Shown piece after piece: positions 8,465 through 15,355 of a DNA stretch of 64,000 nucleotides (positions within the stretch are counted from its first letter, which is position 1; every line of letters starts with the position of its first letter). The translations under genes were made by a program, and so were the position numbers. Under the pieces are notes generated by a model. The model ran no database searches and was not told where the DNA came from. It worked only from the letters and a program-made list of their open reading frames with translations. Source of the DNA: UTCHB3 sp008363265. Lineage in GTDB: Bacteria > Bacteroidota > Ignavibacteria > Ignavibacteriales > Ignavibacteriaceae. The stretch spans positions 1 through 64,000 of the forward strand of contig BTUW01000008.1 in assembly GCA_045863055.1 (NCBI GenBank), written 5' to 3'.

Positions 8465-9333
8465 CTTTTTTCACGAAGTTTGAAGAAGGCGGTGAGCGGT
8501 TTGATGTAGCTCTCGCCTGTTTTTATCTCGATCCTGTCAACTTTCGCGGAACGGAACAGCCCCTCCCTGTACTCCCGCGCCTTCTGCCACTGCTCAAGGA
8601 AGTATTGCCTGAAAGCGGGTGAGGAGGTGTTGATGACAGTCCGCTGACCCGTTTCGGGGTCAACCACATCCATCAGACCGAGTTTCGGGAGCGCGATCTC
8701 CCTGTCGTCTTCGAGGACAACACCGATAAGGTCGTGCTTTTTCGCCACGGTTTTGAAGATGTTCTCGTAGCCCGTATCCTGAAAATCGGAGATCAGAAAG
8801 ACGATCGCCCGCTTGGTGATCATGCTGTTCAGATACTCAAGGGCTGCCTTGATGTTCGTCCCCTTCCCTTCCGGAACGGCGTTAATAACCTCCCGGATCA
8901 TCCTGAGGGGGTGAGAACGGCTCTTTTTCGGGGGGATGAACTTCTCAACCTTGTCGGTGAAGAGGATCAGACCCGTTTTGTCGTTGTTCTTCAGCGCGCT
9001 GAAAGCGAAGATGGCGGAAAGCTCAGCCGCCAGTTCCTGCTTGGTCTGCCGGCGTGTACCGAACTGCTGCGAGCCGCTCATGTCGATCAGAAGCATCACT
9101 GTGAGCTCGCGCTCTTCTTCGAACACTTTTACAAACGGGTGACCGAACCGTGCGCTGACATTCCAGTCGATATTGCGGACATCATCACCGATGGCGTACT
9201 CCCGCACTTCGGCGAAGGTCATACCCCGCCCCTTGAACACCGAGTGGTATTCACCCGAGAAGAGGTCGTTTACCATTCCTCTGGTCTTCAGCTCTATGCG
9301 GCGGACGCGCTTAAGTATCTCTTTCGTTTCCAG
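8458..9333 (-). CDS. DUF58 protein of the MoxR/Bat operon, probable CTG start
   Basis: DUF58 proteins are cytoplasmic vWA-like partners of MoxR ATPases. Hallmarks here are FSGEYHSVFKGRGMTF, GDDVRNIDWNVSAR and a vWA strand LLIDMSGSQQFG. The first ATG (9276) lies inside the conserved N-terminal block: the same frame continues upstream with the family-typical TKEILKRVRRIELKTRG. No ATG, GTG or TTG lies in that extension. A CTG at 9333 has GAGGA seven bases before it and gives 291 residues, so it is taken as the start. It overlaps nothing and sits 14 bases after the moxR stop. Confidence 0.82.
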   Translation of the reverse strand: METKEILKRVRRIELKTRGMVNDLFSGEYHSVFKGRGMTFAEVREYAIGDDVRNIDWNVSARFGHPFVKVFEEERELTVMLLIDMSGSQQFGTRRQTKQELAAELSAIFAFSALKNNDKTGLILFTDKVEKFIPPKKSRSHPLRMIREVINAVPEGKGTNIKAALEYLNSMITKRAIVFLISDFQDTGYENIFKTVAKKHDLIGVVLEDDREIALPKLGLMDVVDPETGQRTVINTSSPAFRQYFLEQWQKAREYREGLFRSAKVDRIEIKTGESYIKPLTAFFKLREKRW

Positions 9334-9347
9334 TGCCGTGTCCTCAA

Positions 9348-10331
9348 TTAAGGAACTTCGATACGGTTAAGTATCTCTTTGATGATGAACTCGGAGGTGA
9401 TCTCCTCGGCTTCCGCTTCGTAGCTTACAGAAATTCTGTGCCTGAGTACATCGTTAGCGATGGCGCGGACATCATCGGGGATGACATATCCGCGACGCCT
9501 CAAGAGCGCCATGCCGCGGGCCGCGAGCGCGAGGTTTATCGTCGCCCTCGGTGAGGCACCGTAACCGATCAGGTCTCTGAGTTTTTCGAGGCGGTATTTG
9601 CCCGGTTCACGGGTCGCGAAAACGATATCGAGAATGTACTTTTCGATCTTTTCGTCGAGGTAAACCTCTTTGAGGAGCTGCCGGCCCTTAAGAACCTGCT
9701 CTTTCGTTACGACCTTGGTAAGTTCGATCTCCTCCTGATGAAGGTTCTGGCGCATTATTACCAGTTCCTCTTCGCGGGTGGGGTAGGTGATCTTAACCTT
9801 CAGCATGAAGCGGTCAACCTGTGCTTCGGGGAGGGGGTAGGTTCCCTCCTGCTCGATCGGGTTCTGCGTGGCAAGCACGAGGAAGGGCTCTTCAAGTTTG
9901 AATGTGTGTTCGCCGATCGTTACTTGACGCTCCTGCATAGCCTCGAGCAGGGCGCTCTGCACCTTCGCGGGGGCGCGGTTGATCTCGTCAGCGAGGATGA
10001 AATTCGAGAAGACGGGACCCCGCCTTATCGTGAAGTTTCCCTCTTTCTGATTGTATATCTGCGTACCGGTAAGATCCGCGGGAAGCAGATCGGGCGTGAA
10101 CTGTATCCTCTGGAATTTCGCGTCCATAACCGATGCCAGCGTCTTTATCGCCAATGTCTTCGCCAGACCCGGCACGCCTTCCAGCAGAATATGTCCGTTC
10201 GCGAACAATCCGATTAGCAGGCGTTCGAGCATTTCTTTCTGCCCGATTATCACCTTGCCCATCTCTTCCATCATCAGCTCAATAAATTCGCTTTCTGACC
10301 TGATGCGTTCGTTTAATTCTTGTATATCCAT
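9348..10331 (-). CDS. moxR: MoxR-family AAA+ ATPase
   Basis: 327 residues. AAA+ ATPase of the MoxR branch, a putative chaperone that acts with the vWA proteins encoded downstream. The Walker A motif is GVPGLAKT at residues 52-59, and Walker B with the next motif is FILADEINRA near 111-120. Later features are TQNPIEQEGTYPLPEAQVDRF and a C-terminal lid. The length matches the family. It is the first gene of the Bat operon. Upstream, between this ATG and the next gene, lies a simple repeat (10349-10380). No clear promoter was found there. Confidence 0.93.
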   Translation of the reverse strand: MDIQELNERIRSESEFIELMMEEMGKVIIGQKEMLERLLIGLFANGHILLEGVPGLAKTLAIKTLASVMDAKFQRIQFTPDLLPADLTGTQIYNQKEGNFTIRRGPVFSNFILADEINRAPAKVQSALLEAMQERQVTIGEHTFKLEEPFLVLATQNPIEQEGTYPLPEAQVDRFMLKVKITYPTREEELVIMRQNLHQEEIELTKVVTKEQVLKGRQLLKEVYLDEKIEKYILDIVFATREPGKYRLEKLRDLIGYGASPRATINLALAARGMALLRRRGYVIPDDVRAIANDVLRHRISVSYEAEAEEITSEFIIKEILNRIEVP

Positions 10332-10348
10332 TTAATTCCTTTCTTTTG

Positions 10349-10380
10349 GGTAGCGAGTAGTGAGTAGTGAGTAGCGAGGA
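10349..10380. repeat. Simple repeat, GTAGTGA/GTAGCGA units (left member of an inverted pair)
   Basis: Decanucleotide-like units such as GTAGCGAGTA and GTAGTGAGTA, three to four times. The reverse complement of the same family lies at 10771-10805, so the two copies bracket the four-helix-bundle gene in opposite orientation. It lies just after the stop codon of that gene and just before moxR. Confidence 0.8.
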
Positions 10381-10385
10381 TTTAG

Positions 10386-10748
10386 TTAATCCTTTGTGCT
10401 GCTTTTGTAAGCAATGTACCCACTTAAAACTTTCCTACTCTCCTCTATTTTTTTCTCAATTTTTTGATAATCTTCGTCAGTTAAAAAACGCTGGCGGTGT
10501 GCAATTATCGCCTGAGTTTCCAACTCATATAAAGAGCCACGCGCGATGTGCAAAAAATGAAGATTCTCTTTGATATGCTGTCTTCCTGCACCTTCGGCAA
10601 TATTTGACGGTACAGATACCGCACATCTTCTCATTTGGTTTGCCAGTCCAAATACTTCTTCTTTTGGAAATCCACGGGTTTTGGAATAAATCAAATCCGC
10701 AAGTTCAGTAGCATGCAACCAACATTTTAGGTCTTTAAAATCACTCAT
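10386..10748 (-). CDS. Four-helix-bundle protein (23S rRNA intervening-sequence protein family)
   Basis: 120 residues, all helical by composition, with the family signature VSPSNIAEGAG-like block (here VPSNIAEGAGRQ, residues about 51-62) and an N-terminal DFKDLKCWLHATELADLIY segment. These proteins were first seen in intervening sequences of 23S rRNA genes, but most genomic copies are free-standing and their function is unknown. Inverted GTAGTGA-type repeats flank this copy, unlike its neighbours. Codon use is AT-richer than the adjoining Bat and BMC genes, which suggests separate origin. Confidence 0.85.
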   Translation of the reverse strand: MSDFKDLKCWLHATELADLIYSKTRGFPKEEVFGLANQMRRCAVSVPSNIAEGAGRQHIKENLHFLHIARGSLYELETQAIIAHRQRFLTDEDYQKIEKKIEESRKVLSGYIAYKSSTKD

Positions 10749-10770
10749 TCGGCACCCAATTAAGTATTAC

Positions 10771-10805
10771 GATCCTCACTACTCGCCACTCGCTACTCAC
10801 TACTG
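10771..10805. repeat. Simple repeat, CACTACTCGC units (right member of the inverted pair)
   Basis: Units CACTACTCGC, CACTCGCTA and CTCACTACT in a row. This is the reverse complement of the family at 10349-10380. It begins three bases beyond the stop codon of the BMC-T gene on the minus strand. Confidence 0.8.
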
Positions 10806-10806
10806 A

Positions 10807-11370
10807 TCAAATCATTTCGCGGAGGAGCTCCTGCCTCGGCTGGGGGATGACGATCTTGTTAACGAGCAAACCTTTTTCCTGGATAACGGCGGCTCCGGCA
10901 TCAACGGCGGCTTGGACGGCCGCCACTTCTCCGGTGATGGTGCAGAAGGCCTTGCCACCGAGGGCCATGGCGAGACGGATCTCGATCAGGCGGACCTTGG
11001 CGGCCTTAACAGCGGCATCGGCGGCTTCGATAAGGGAGGCCACCGAAAAACTCTCCAAAATTCCGAGTGCCTGAAGTAATTCGACATTCGAATGCCCCGC
11101 GAGTGCCGGAAAAACATCGGGATGAACATTCGGTATCACGAAAAAGTCAACCACGCCGAATCCTACGGTATCAACGGCTGTCTCGACCGACGACCGGACC
11201 GCCGCCACATCGCCCCCTATGATCGACATGTACTTCCCGGAGCAGATCGTCCGCGAAATAACCAGCTCGACATCGGCGGTTTTAAGCATGATATCGGCCG
11301 CGTGCATCCCCGAGGCGATGCTTGTAAGTTCAATAAGTCCTAACGAATTTTTCTTTATCATGGCACTCAA
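10807..11370 (-). CDS. pduT: PduT-like tandem-BMC (BMC-T) microcompartment shell protein
   Basis: 187 residues with two consecutive BMC domains (about 9-95 and 98-187), the trimeric BMC-T form. The first has GLIELTSIASGMHAADIMLK and the second ALGILESFSVASLIEAADAA. The length and the ISRTICSGKY block match Salmonella PduT, in which the Cys equivalent to Cys43 here ligates a [4Fe-4S] cluster at the trimer pore (established for PduT). That Cys is present, so an electron-conducting pore is likely. The gene overlaps the PduS-like stop by four bases. No BMC-H or BMC-P gene is in the window. Confidence 0.9.
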   Translation of the reverse strand: MSAMIKKNSLGLIELTSIASGMHAADIMLKTADVELVISRTICSGKYMSIIGGDVAAVRSSVETAVDTVGFGVVDFFVIPNVHPDVFPALAGHSNVELLQALGILESFSVASLIEAADAAVKAAKVRLIEIRLAMALGGKAFCTITGEVAAVQAAVDAGAAVIQEKGLLVNKIVIPQPRQELLREMI

Positions 11371-12683
11371 TTGTTTAATATTCTTATAAAATCGTTGTTT
11401 ACATCGATCACGGTCCCGGAAATGGAGGCGTGGATCGTCGAGCCGAGCTTTCCTTCGGGAATTGTAGCTATCACATCACCTTTCCTTACCCTGTCACGCA
11501 ACGCGACCACGGGAATTGATGGCTCACCAACCGCCTGTTTCAGCTTGATCTTCACTTCCATCGGCTGATAGTTGACATCGATAAACGGTGTATCGGCGGC
11601 ATACTGACTTACATTCAGCTTTTTCATCAGCATTTTCAGCGGAACGCGTCTCCCCTCTTTCATCGGGTGAACCTTGACGGGGTGCTTCTGAACATACTTT
11701 ACACCCTCTTCCCTCATCTGCCGCTTCGACTGATCGCAGGCCTCTTTAGGGAAAAGCTCTTCCGGACAGGCGTAGAGCGTACAGAGACCGCATGAGCAGC
11801 AAAGCTCAGCCATCTGGTTCCAGTATCCCGCGCCGGTGGCGGTGAACCCGAGCGAGCGCATCACCTTGTGTGGCTGAACATCGTAACCGAGGAGGTATCT
11901 GGGACAGAATTCGGTGCAGTAACTGCACTGATCGCAGGCGGATTTACCGATCCGGTGCCAGTTCTTTTCGGGCTGGCTCATCCTGAAAACGAGATTGTGT
12001 TTTTTCGGTAAAACTATGAATCCACCCGTGGTTTTGGTGACGGGTTCATCGAGGTTCGTCATCAGTTTTCCCATCATCAGACCGCCGTTAAAGACGGCAT
12101 AGTCGGCTTCGGTGCTTCCACCGGCGAGTTCGATCACCTCACAGGCCGTGGTTCCGACGGGTACAAAAAACGAAGAGGGCTTCTTAACCGCGCCCGCGAC
12201 ACATATAAATTTTTCGGTAACAGGTATCTCGTCAGCGGCGTGCTTCACATTCATAAGGGTTTCAACATTATTGACGACGCAGCCGACATTCAGGGGGATA
12301 CCCCCGGCCGGGATCAAACGGCCCGTGGCGGTATAAACGAGCTCGTACTCGTCGCCTGAGGGGTAGAAATCACCAAGCTCGGTTATCTCGATCGGGTGGC
12401 TGCCGATCGCGGCTTTCACCGCTTCGATCGCCTTGGCGTTCTTTGTTTTGATGCCGAAATACCCTTTCCGAGCGCCCGTTGATCTGATCATAAGGGCCAT
12501 TCCCTCGATCATCTCCTTTGCCCTGAGGAGCATCAGTTCGTAATCCTTGTGGAGGAGCGGTTCGCACTCGGCACCGTTTGCGAGAACGAACTCAACCTGT
12601 GAGCCCGACTTCACATGCGTGGGGAAACCGGCGCCACCGGCTCCGACAACACCCGCCTGTTTAATTAAATTCGCGAGATCCAT
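11367..12683 (-). CDS. pduS: PduS-like Fe-S flavoprotein (cobalamin reductase/RnfC-like)
   Basis: 438 residues. It has an N-terminal glycine-rich nucleotide/flavin-binding stretch (GAGGAGFPTHVK, 14-25), a SLBB-type region, and two [4Fe-4S] motifs: C250-x2-C253-x2-C256-x3-C260 and C295-x2-C298-x2-C301-x4-C306. A C-terminal lipoyl-like fold ends with LGSTIHASISGTVIDV. PduS reduces cobalamin in propanediol compartments, binds PduT and resembles RnfC. Here it overlaps the PduT-like gene, so the pair probably passes electrons across a shell. No cobalamin-dependent diol or ethanolamine enzyme is nearby, so the electron acceptor is not known. Confidence 0.88.
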   Translation of the reverse strand: MDLANLIKQAGVVGAGGAGFPTHVKSGSQVEFVLANGAECEPLLHKDYELMLLRAKEMIEGMALMIRSTGARKGYFGIKTKNAKAIEAVKAAIGSHPIEITELGDFYPSGDEYELVYTATGRLIPAGGIPLNVGCVVNNVETLMNVKHAADEIPVTEKFICVAGAVKKPSSFFVPVGTTACEVIELAGGSTEADYAVFNGGLMMGKLMTNLDEPVTKTTGGFIVLPKKHNLVFRMSQPEKNWHRIGKSACDQCSYCTEFCPRYLLGYDVQPHKVMRSLGFTATGAGYWNQMAELCCSCGLCTLYACPEELFPKEACDQSKRQMREEGVKYVQKHPVKVHPMKEGRRVPLKMLMKKLNVSQYAADTPFIDVNYQPMEVKIKLKQAVGEPSIPVVALRDRVRKGDVIATIPEGKLGSTIHASISGTVIDVNNDFIRILNN

Positions 12684-12684
12684 A

Positions 12685-14253
12685 TTATCTGTTTTCTCTG
12701 AATGTTCTGAAAAATGTCTTTACTAATTTTATCGCGCCGTCGAATTTCACGGGGATCGCTTTTGAATAGAGCAGTTCGATTCCACCGCGGAGTCCCTCAT
12801 AAACATCCTTGCTGTGGGGGTACCACCACATGTTCTTCTTCACGCCGGGGAGGATATCGTCAACCACGCAGCGGGGCTGGGTCATCCCTTCCAGACCGAT
12901 CGAGCCGTGAGTGCGGCCGTAACCCGACTCTTTGAATCCACCCCAGGGGGTCTCGGCGAGGCCGTGGCTCATCAGGTGATCATTGATCGTAATGGTTCCC
13001 GCTTCGAGCTTCGCGGCGATGGAGTGACCCCGTTTTCTGTCTCTCGTCCAAACGGAGGCAGTAAGCCCGAGATCTGAATTGTTGGCTTTGCTTATCGCCT
13101 CTTCAATCGTCGAGAACTTTTCGATCCCAAGCAACGGACCAAAGGTTTCCTCCTTCATGGTTAGCATGTCGGATGAGACATTCTCAAGAGCATATGGGGT
13201 GTGGAAACTTCCCTTATCCGTGCCGGCCTGAGGTGTCGCCAGTGGTGTGGCAACCGCGCCTTTGTTTAGAGCATCTTCGAGGTGGGTTTTCACGGTCTTT
13301 AACTGCCCCTCTGTCGTCATTGCACCGATCTCAACATCGAATGATGTCCCCTCACCCTGCCTCAACTTTGAGGCCTGGCGCTTCAGTTCCGCCATGAATC
13401 TGTCGTAAACTTTGGCATCCACATAAATTCTTTCAACGCCCGCGCACGACTGTCCCGAATTGCTCAGACCCGCCCAGAGTGCGCCCGCGGCCGCGCGGTG
13501 AAGATCGGCATCATCCAGAACGATCATCGCGTCGTTCCCGCCGAGCTCAAGTGATACAGGAAGCAGCTTATCGGAAGCCTTTTTCATCAGTTTCTTACCG
13601 ACAGGTACAGAGCCCGTGAAATAAAGTTTGTTTATTCCCGATTCAATAAAGGCATCACCGGCTATACTTCCGGGAATGTTCAGGAGCCGGAAAAGCCCGT
13701 CGGGCAGACCGGCAACATTTACCATCTCTTCGATCAGTTTCGCCACTTCCTGCGTCTGTGATGCGGCTTTGAGGATAACAGCGTTACCCGCTATAAGTGC
13801 CATTGCCACTTCATGCACGGGAATACCGAAGGGGTAGTTCCATGGACTGATGATCCCCACCACGCCGTAAGGAACGCGATCGATGTAGGAAATCTTGTTT
13901 GCGAGAAGGATGTTGCCCGGTTTCAGGCGCTTTCTGCGGAGGATCCTTTTGGCATTCTTGGCATAAAAGTTAATCGCAAGAGCCGAAGGCATCACCTCGG
14001 TTGAAAGGGCATCAAAAATCGTTTTACCCGCGTCAAGCGCGATAATTCTGGAAAACCTGTCGGCATTATCAACCAGATGATCCCGCATTTTAAGGAGGTG
14101 ATCCCTCCTCGTATTGAAAGACTTCGCCGCCCAGATCTTCTGCGCCTCACGAGCCTTCTCCACTGCCGCGTTCAGTTCTTTAACCGTATTCAGCGGCGTC
14201 TCACCGATCTTCTCTCCCGTCGCGGGATTATATGATATTGTAACTTCCATCAT
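12685..14253 (-). CDS. NAD(P)-dependent aldehyde dehydrogenase
   Basis: 522 residues of the classical ALDH superfamily. It oxidises an aldehyde to the acid, not to an acyl-CoA. Catalytic residues are visible: Asn139 in SPWNYPFG, Glu236 in LELGGND and the nucleophile Cys270 in NSGQSCAG. ETFGPL and the C-terminal WGGFKESGYGR motif are also present. It is not of the EutE/PduP type found inside compartments, and no encapsulation peptide is evident at the N-terminus. It is one base from the PduS-like gene. A basic, hydrophobic C-terminal extension (IKLVKTFFRTFRENR) is unusual and may touch the membrane. The substrate is unknown; a fatty or semialdehyde is possible. Confidence 0.88.
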   Translation of the reverse strand: MMEVTISYNPATGEKIGETPLNTVKELNAAVEKAREAQKIWAAKSFNTRRDHLLKMRDHLVDNADRFSRIIALDAGKTIFDALSTEVMPSALAINFYAKNAKRILRRKRLKPGNILLANKISYIDRVPYGVVGIISPWNYPFGIPVHEVAMALIAGNAVILKAASQTQEVAKLIEEMVNVAGLPDGLFRLLNIPGSIAGDAFIESGINKLYFTGSVPVGKKLMKKASDKLLPVSLELGGNDAMIVLDDADLHRAAAGALWAGLSNSGQSCAGVERIYVDAKVYDRFMAELKRQASKLRQGEGTSFDVEIGAMTTEGQLKTVKTHLEDALNKGAVATPLATPQAGTDKGSFHTPYALENVSSDMLTMKEETFGPLLGIEKFSTIEEAISKANNSDLGLTASVWTRDRKRGHSIAAKLEAGTITINDHLMSHGLAETPWGGFKESGYGRTHGSIGLEGMTQPRCVVDDILPGVKKNMWWYPHSKDVYEGLRGGIELLYSKAIPVKFDGAIKLVKTFFRTFRENR

Positions 14254-14310
14254 CCTTCATTCTAAAAAAATCTTAAACCAACCTGCCACATGCGGTACAA
14301 ACTTCATTCA

Positions 14311-14400
14311 TCACCCGCCGAAGGCGGTTCATACCTCATACTTCATACCTCATACTTCATGCCCACCAAATCCTCCACACTCCACACTCTACACTCTACC
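14311..14400. repeat. Two adjacent simple repeats at the SDR stop codon
   Basis: On the minus strand GTGTAGA and GTGTGGA units run from the SDR stop codon (TAG at 14389-14391 lies inside the tract), then AGTATGAGGT and AAGTATGAGGT units follow (about 14328-14360). The second tract borders GCCGAAGGCGG. It occupies most of the gap before the aldehyde dehydrogenase gene. Confidence 0.7.
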
Positions 14401-15210
14401 CTTAAAACTACTCATACTCTCCGTCACCTTCAAAAACCTTAGGGTCCATTGGAACCAGCTGTCGGGCATCAGGCGCATTCTCGGAGTGAGGTGAACTGTG
14501 TAAGGCCTCTTGGGGGCGTGTCTCCCCTTTTTAATTGCAGCTTCCACTATCGCTTTGGCTATGACATCGTGACTCTTAAGGAGCGGCACTATAAGACCTC
14601 CCGGGAAAGGTATCTTTGCACCCTCGAACATCCCCGTTTTTATGTAAGATGGATGGATCGAGGAGAACTTCACACCGTTCTTACCCAGGTTTTGTGCCTC
14701 GAACCTGAGTGACTCGGTCAGACCCCACACCGCCCACTTGGAGGCGGCATAGATCGCCAGACCCGGCACGCCGATGGTTCCCGCGGCGGAAGAGATGTTT
14801 ACCACATGTCCCCTGTTCCGCTCGTACATCGCGGGAAGGAAGGCTTTCGTTGTGTAGATAAAACTTGTCAGGTTCACATCGATCGTCTTCTCCCACTCCT
14901 CATCGGGACGCTCATGGAAGTATCCGCTTTTAACATATCCCGCGTTGTTAACGAGGATGTCGACACTTCCCATCTCTTCGAAGGCGGTCTTCCCGAGCCC
15001 GTAAACCCGGTTTTTATCGGTCACATCGCATACATGATAAAATACTTTTCCCTTCCCCGCGAGTTCCTTTTTGGCGTCCTCGATCGCGGAGGGATTAAGA
15101 TCCCAGATCGTGACCGTCACCCCCTCGGCAAGCAGTCTCTTTACCGTTGCCAGGCCGATTCCCATCGCCCCACCCGTTACAACCGCGGTGGCGTTTTGAA
15201 GATCTTTCAT
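14389..15210 (-). CDS. Short-chain dehydrogenase/reductase
   Basis: 273 residues, classical SDR. The cofactor loop is TGGAMGIG (12-19), NNAG is at 88-91, the catalytic Ser is at 140/141, and Tyr154-x3-Lys158 is in YAASK. Asp37 after the second strand (IWDLN) favours NAD(H). A C-terminal extension with RLMPDSWFQWTLRFLKV may contact membranes or substrate. It is the first gene of the minus-strand run SDR, ALDH, PduS, PduT. SDR plus ALDH would turn an alcohol into an acid via an aldehyde. The substrate cannot be read from the sequence. Confidence 0.88.
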   Translation of the reverse strand: MKDLQNATAVVTGGAMGIGLATVKRLLAEGVTVTIWDLNPSAIEDAKKELAGKGKVFYHVCDVTDKNRVYGLGKTAFEEMGSVDILVNNAGYVKSGYFHERPDEEWEKTIDVNLTSFIYTTKAFLPAMYERNRGHVVNISSAAGTIGVPGLAIYAASKWAVWGLTESLRFEAQNLGKNGVKFSSIHPSYIKTGMFEGAKIPFPGGLIVPLLKSHDVIAKAIVEAAIKKGRHAPKRPYTVHLTPRMRLMPDSWFQWTLRFLKVTESMSSFKGRV

Positions 15211-15285
15211 GTGTGAACTTTCTGAAATTTAAACTTTTAATTTATAGATTTTAAGGGAAAGAATTGGTGCAGGGATTTGGCCTGA

Positions 15286-15317
15286 TTTGCTCAATCACGC
15301 GTGCCTGATTATCTTTG
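15286..15317 (+). promoter_or_regulatory. Bacteroidota-type promoter (TTTG-N20-TATCTTTG)
   Basis: TTTG at 15286-15289 and TATCTTTG at 15310-15317, separated by 20 bases, fit the -33/-7 pattern TTTG and TAnnTTTG of primary sigma promoters in Bacteroidota. It lies about 40 bases before the ATG at 15356 and supports that start over the upstream in-frame start at 15287, which lies within the promoter. Confidence 0.7.
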
Positions 15318-15355
15318 CGGAAGATTTTTTCCATGTAAACAACGGGTCTTTCCTG

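Noticed and set aside
10349..10805. Insertion sequence around the four-helix-bundle gene
   Set aside because: The enclosed protein is not a transposase and no target-site duplication could be confirmed; kept only as an inverted-repeat finding.
12685..14253. Compartment aldehyde dehydrogenase of the EutE/PduP type
   Set aside because: The sequence has a classical ALDH Cys/Glu layout and no N-terminal targeting helix or CoA-type acylating motifs.
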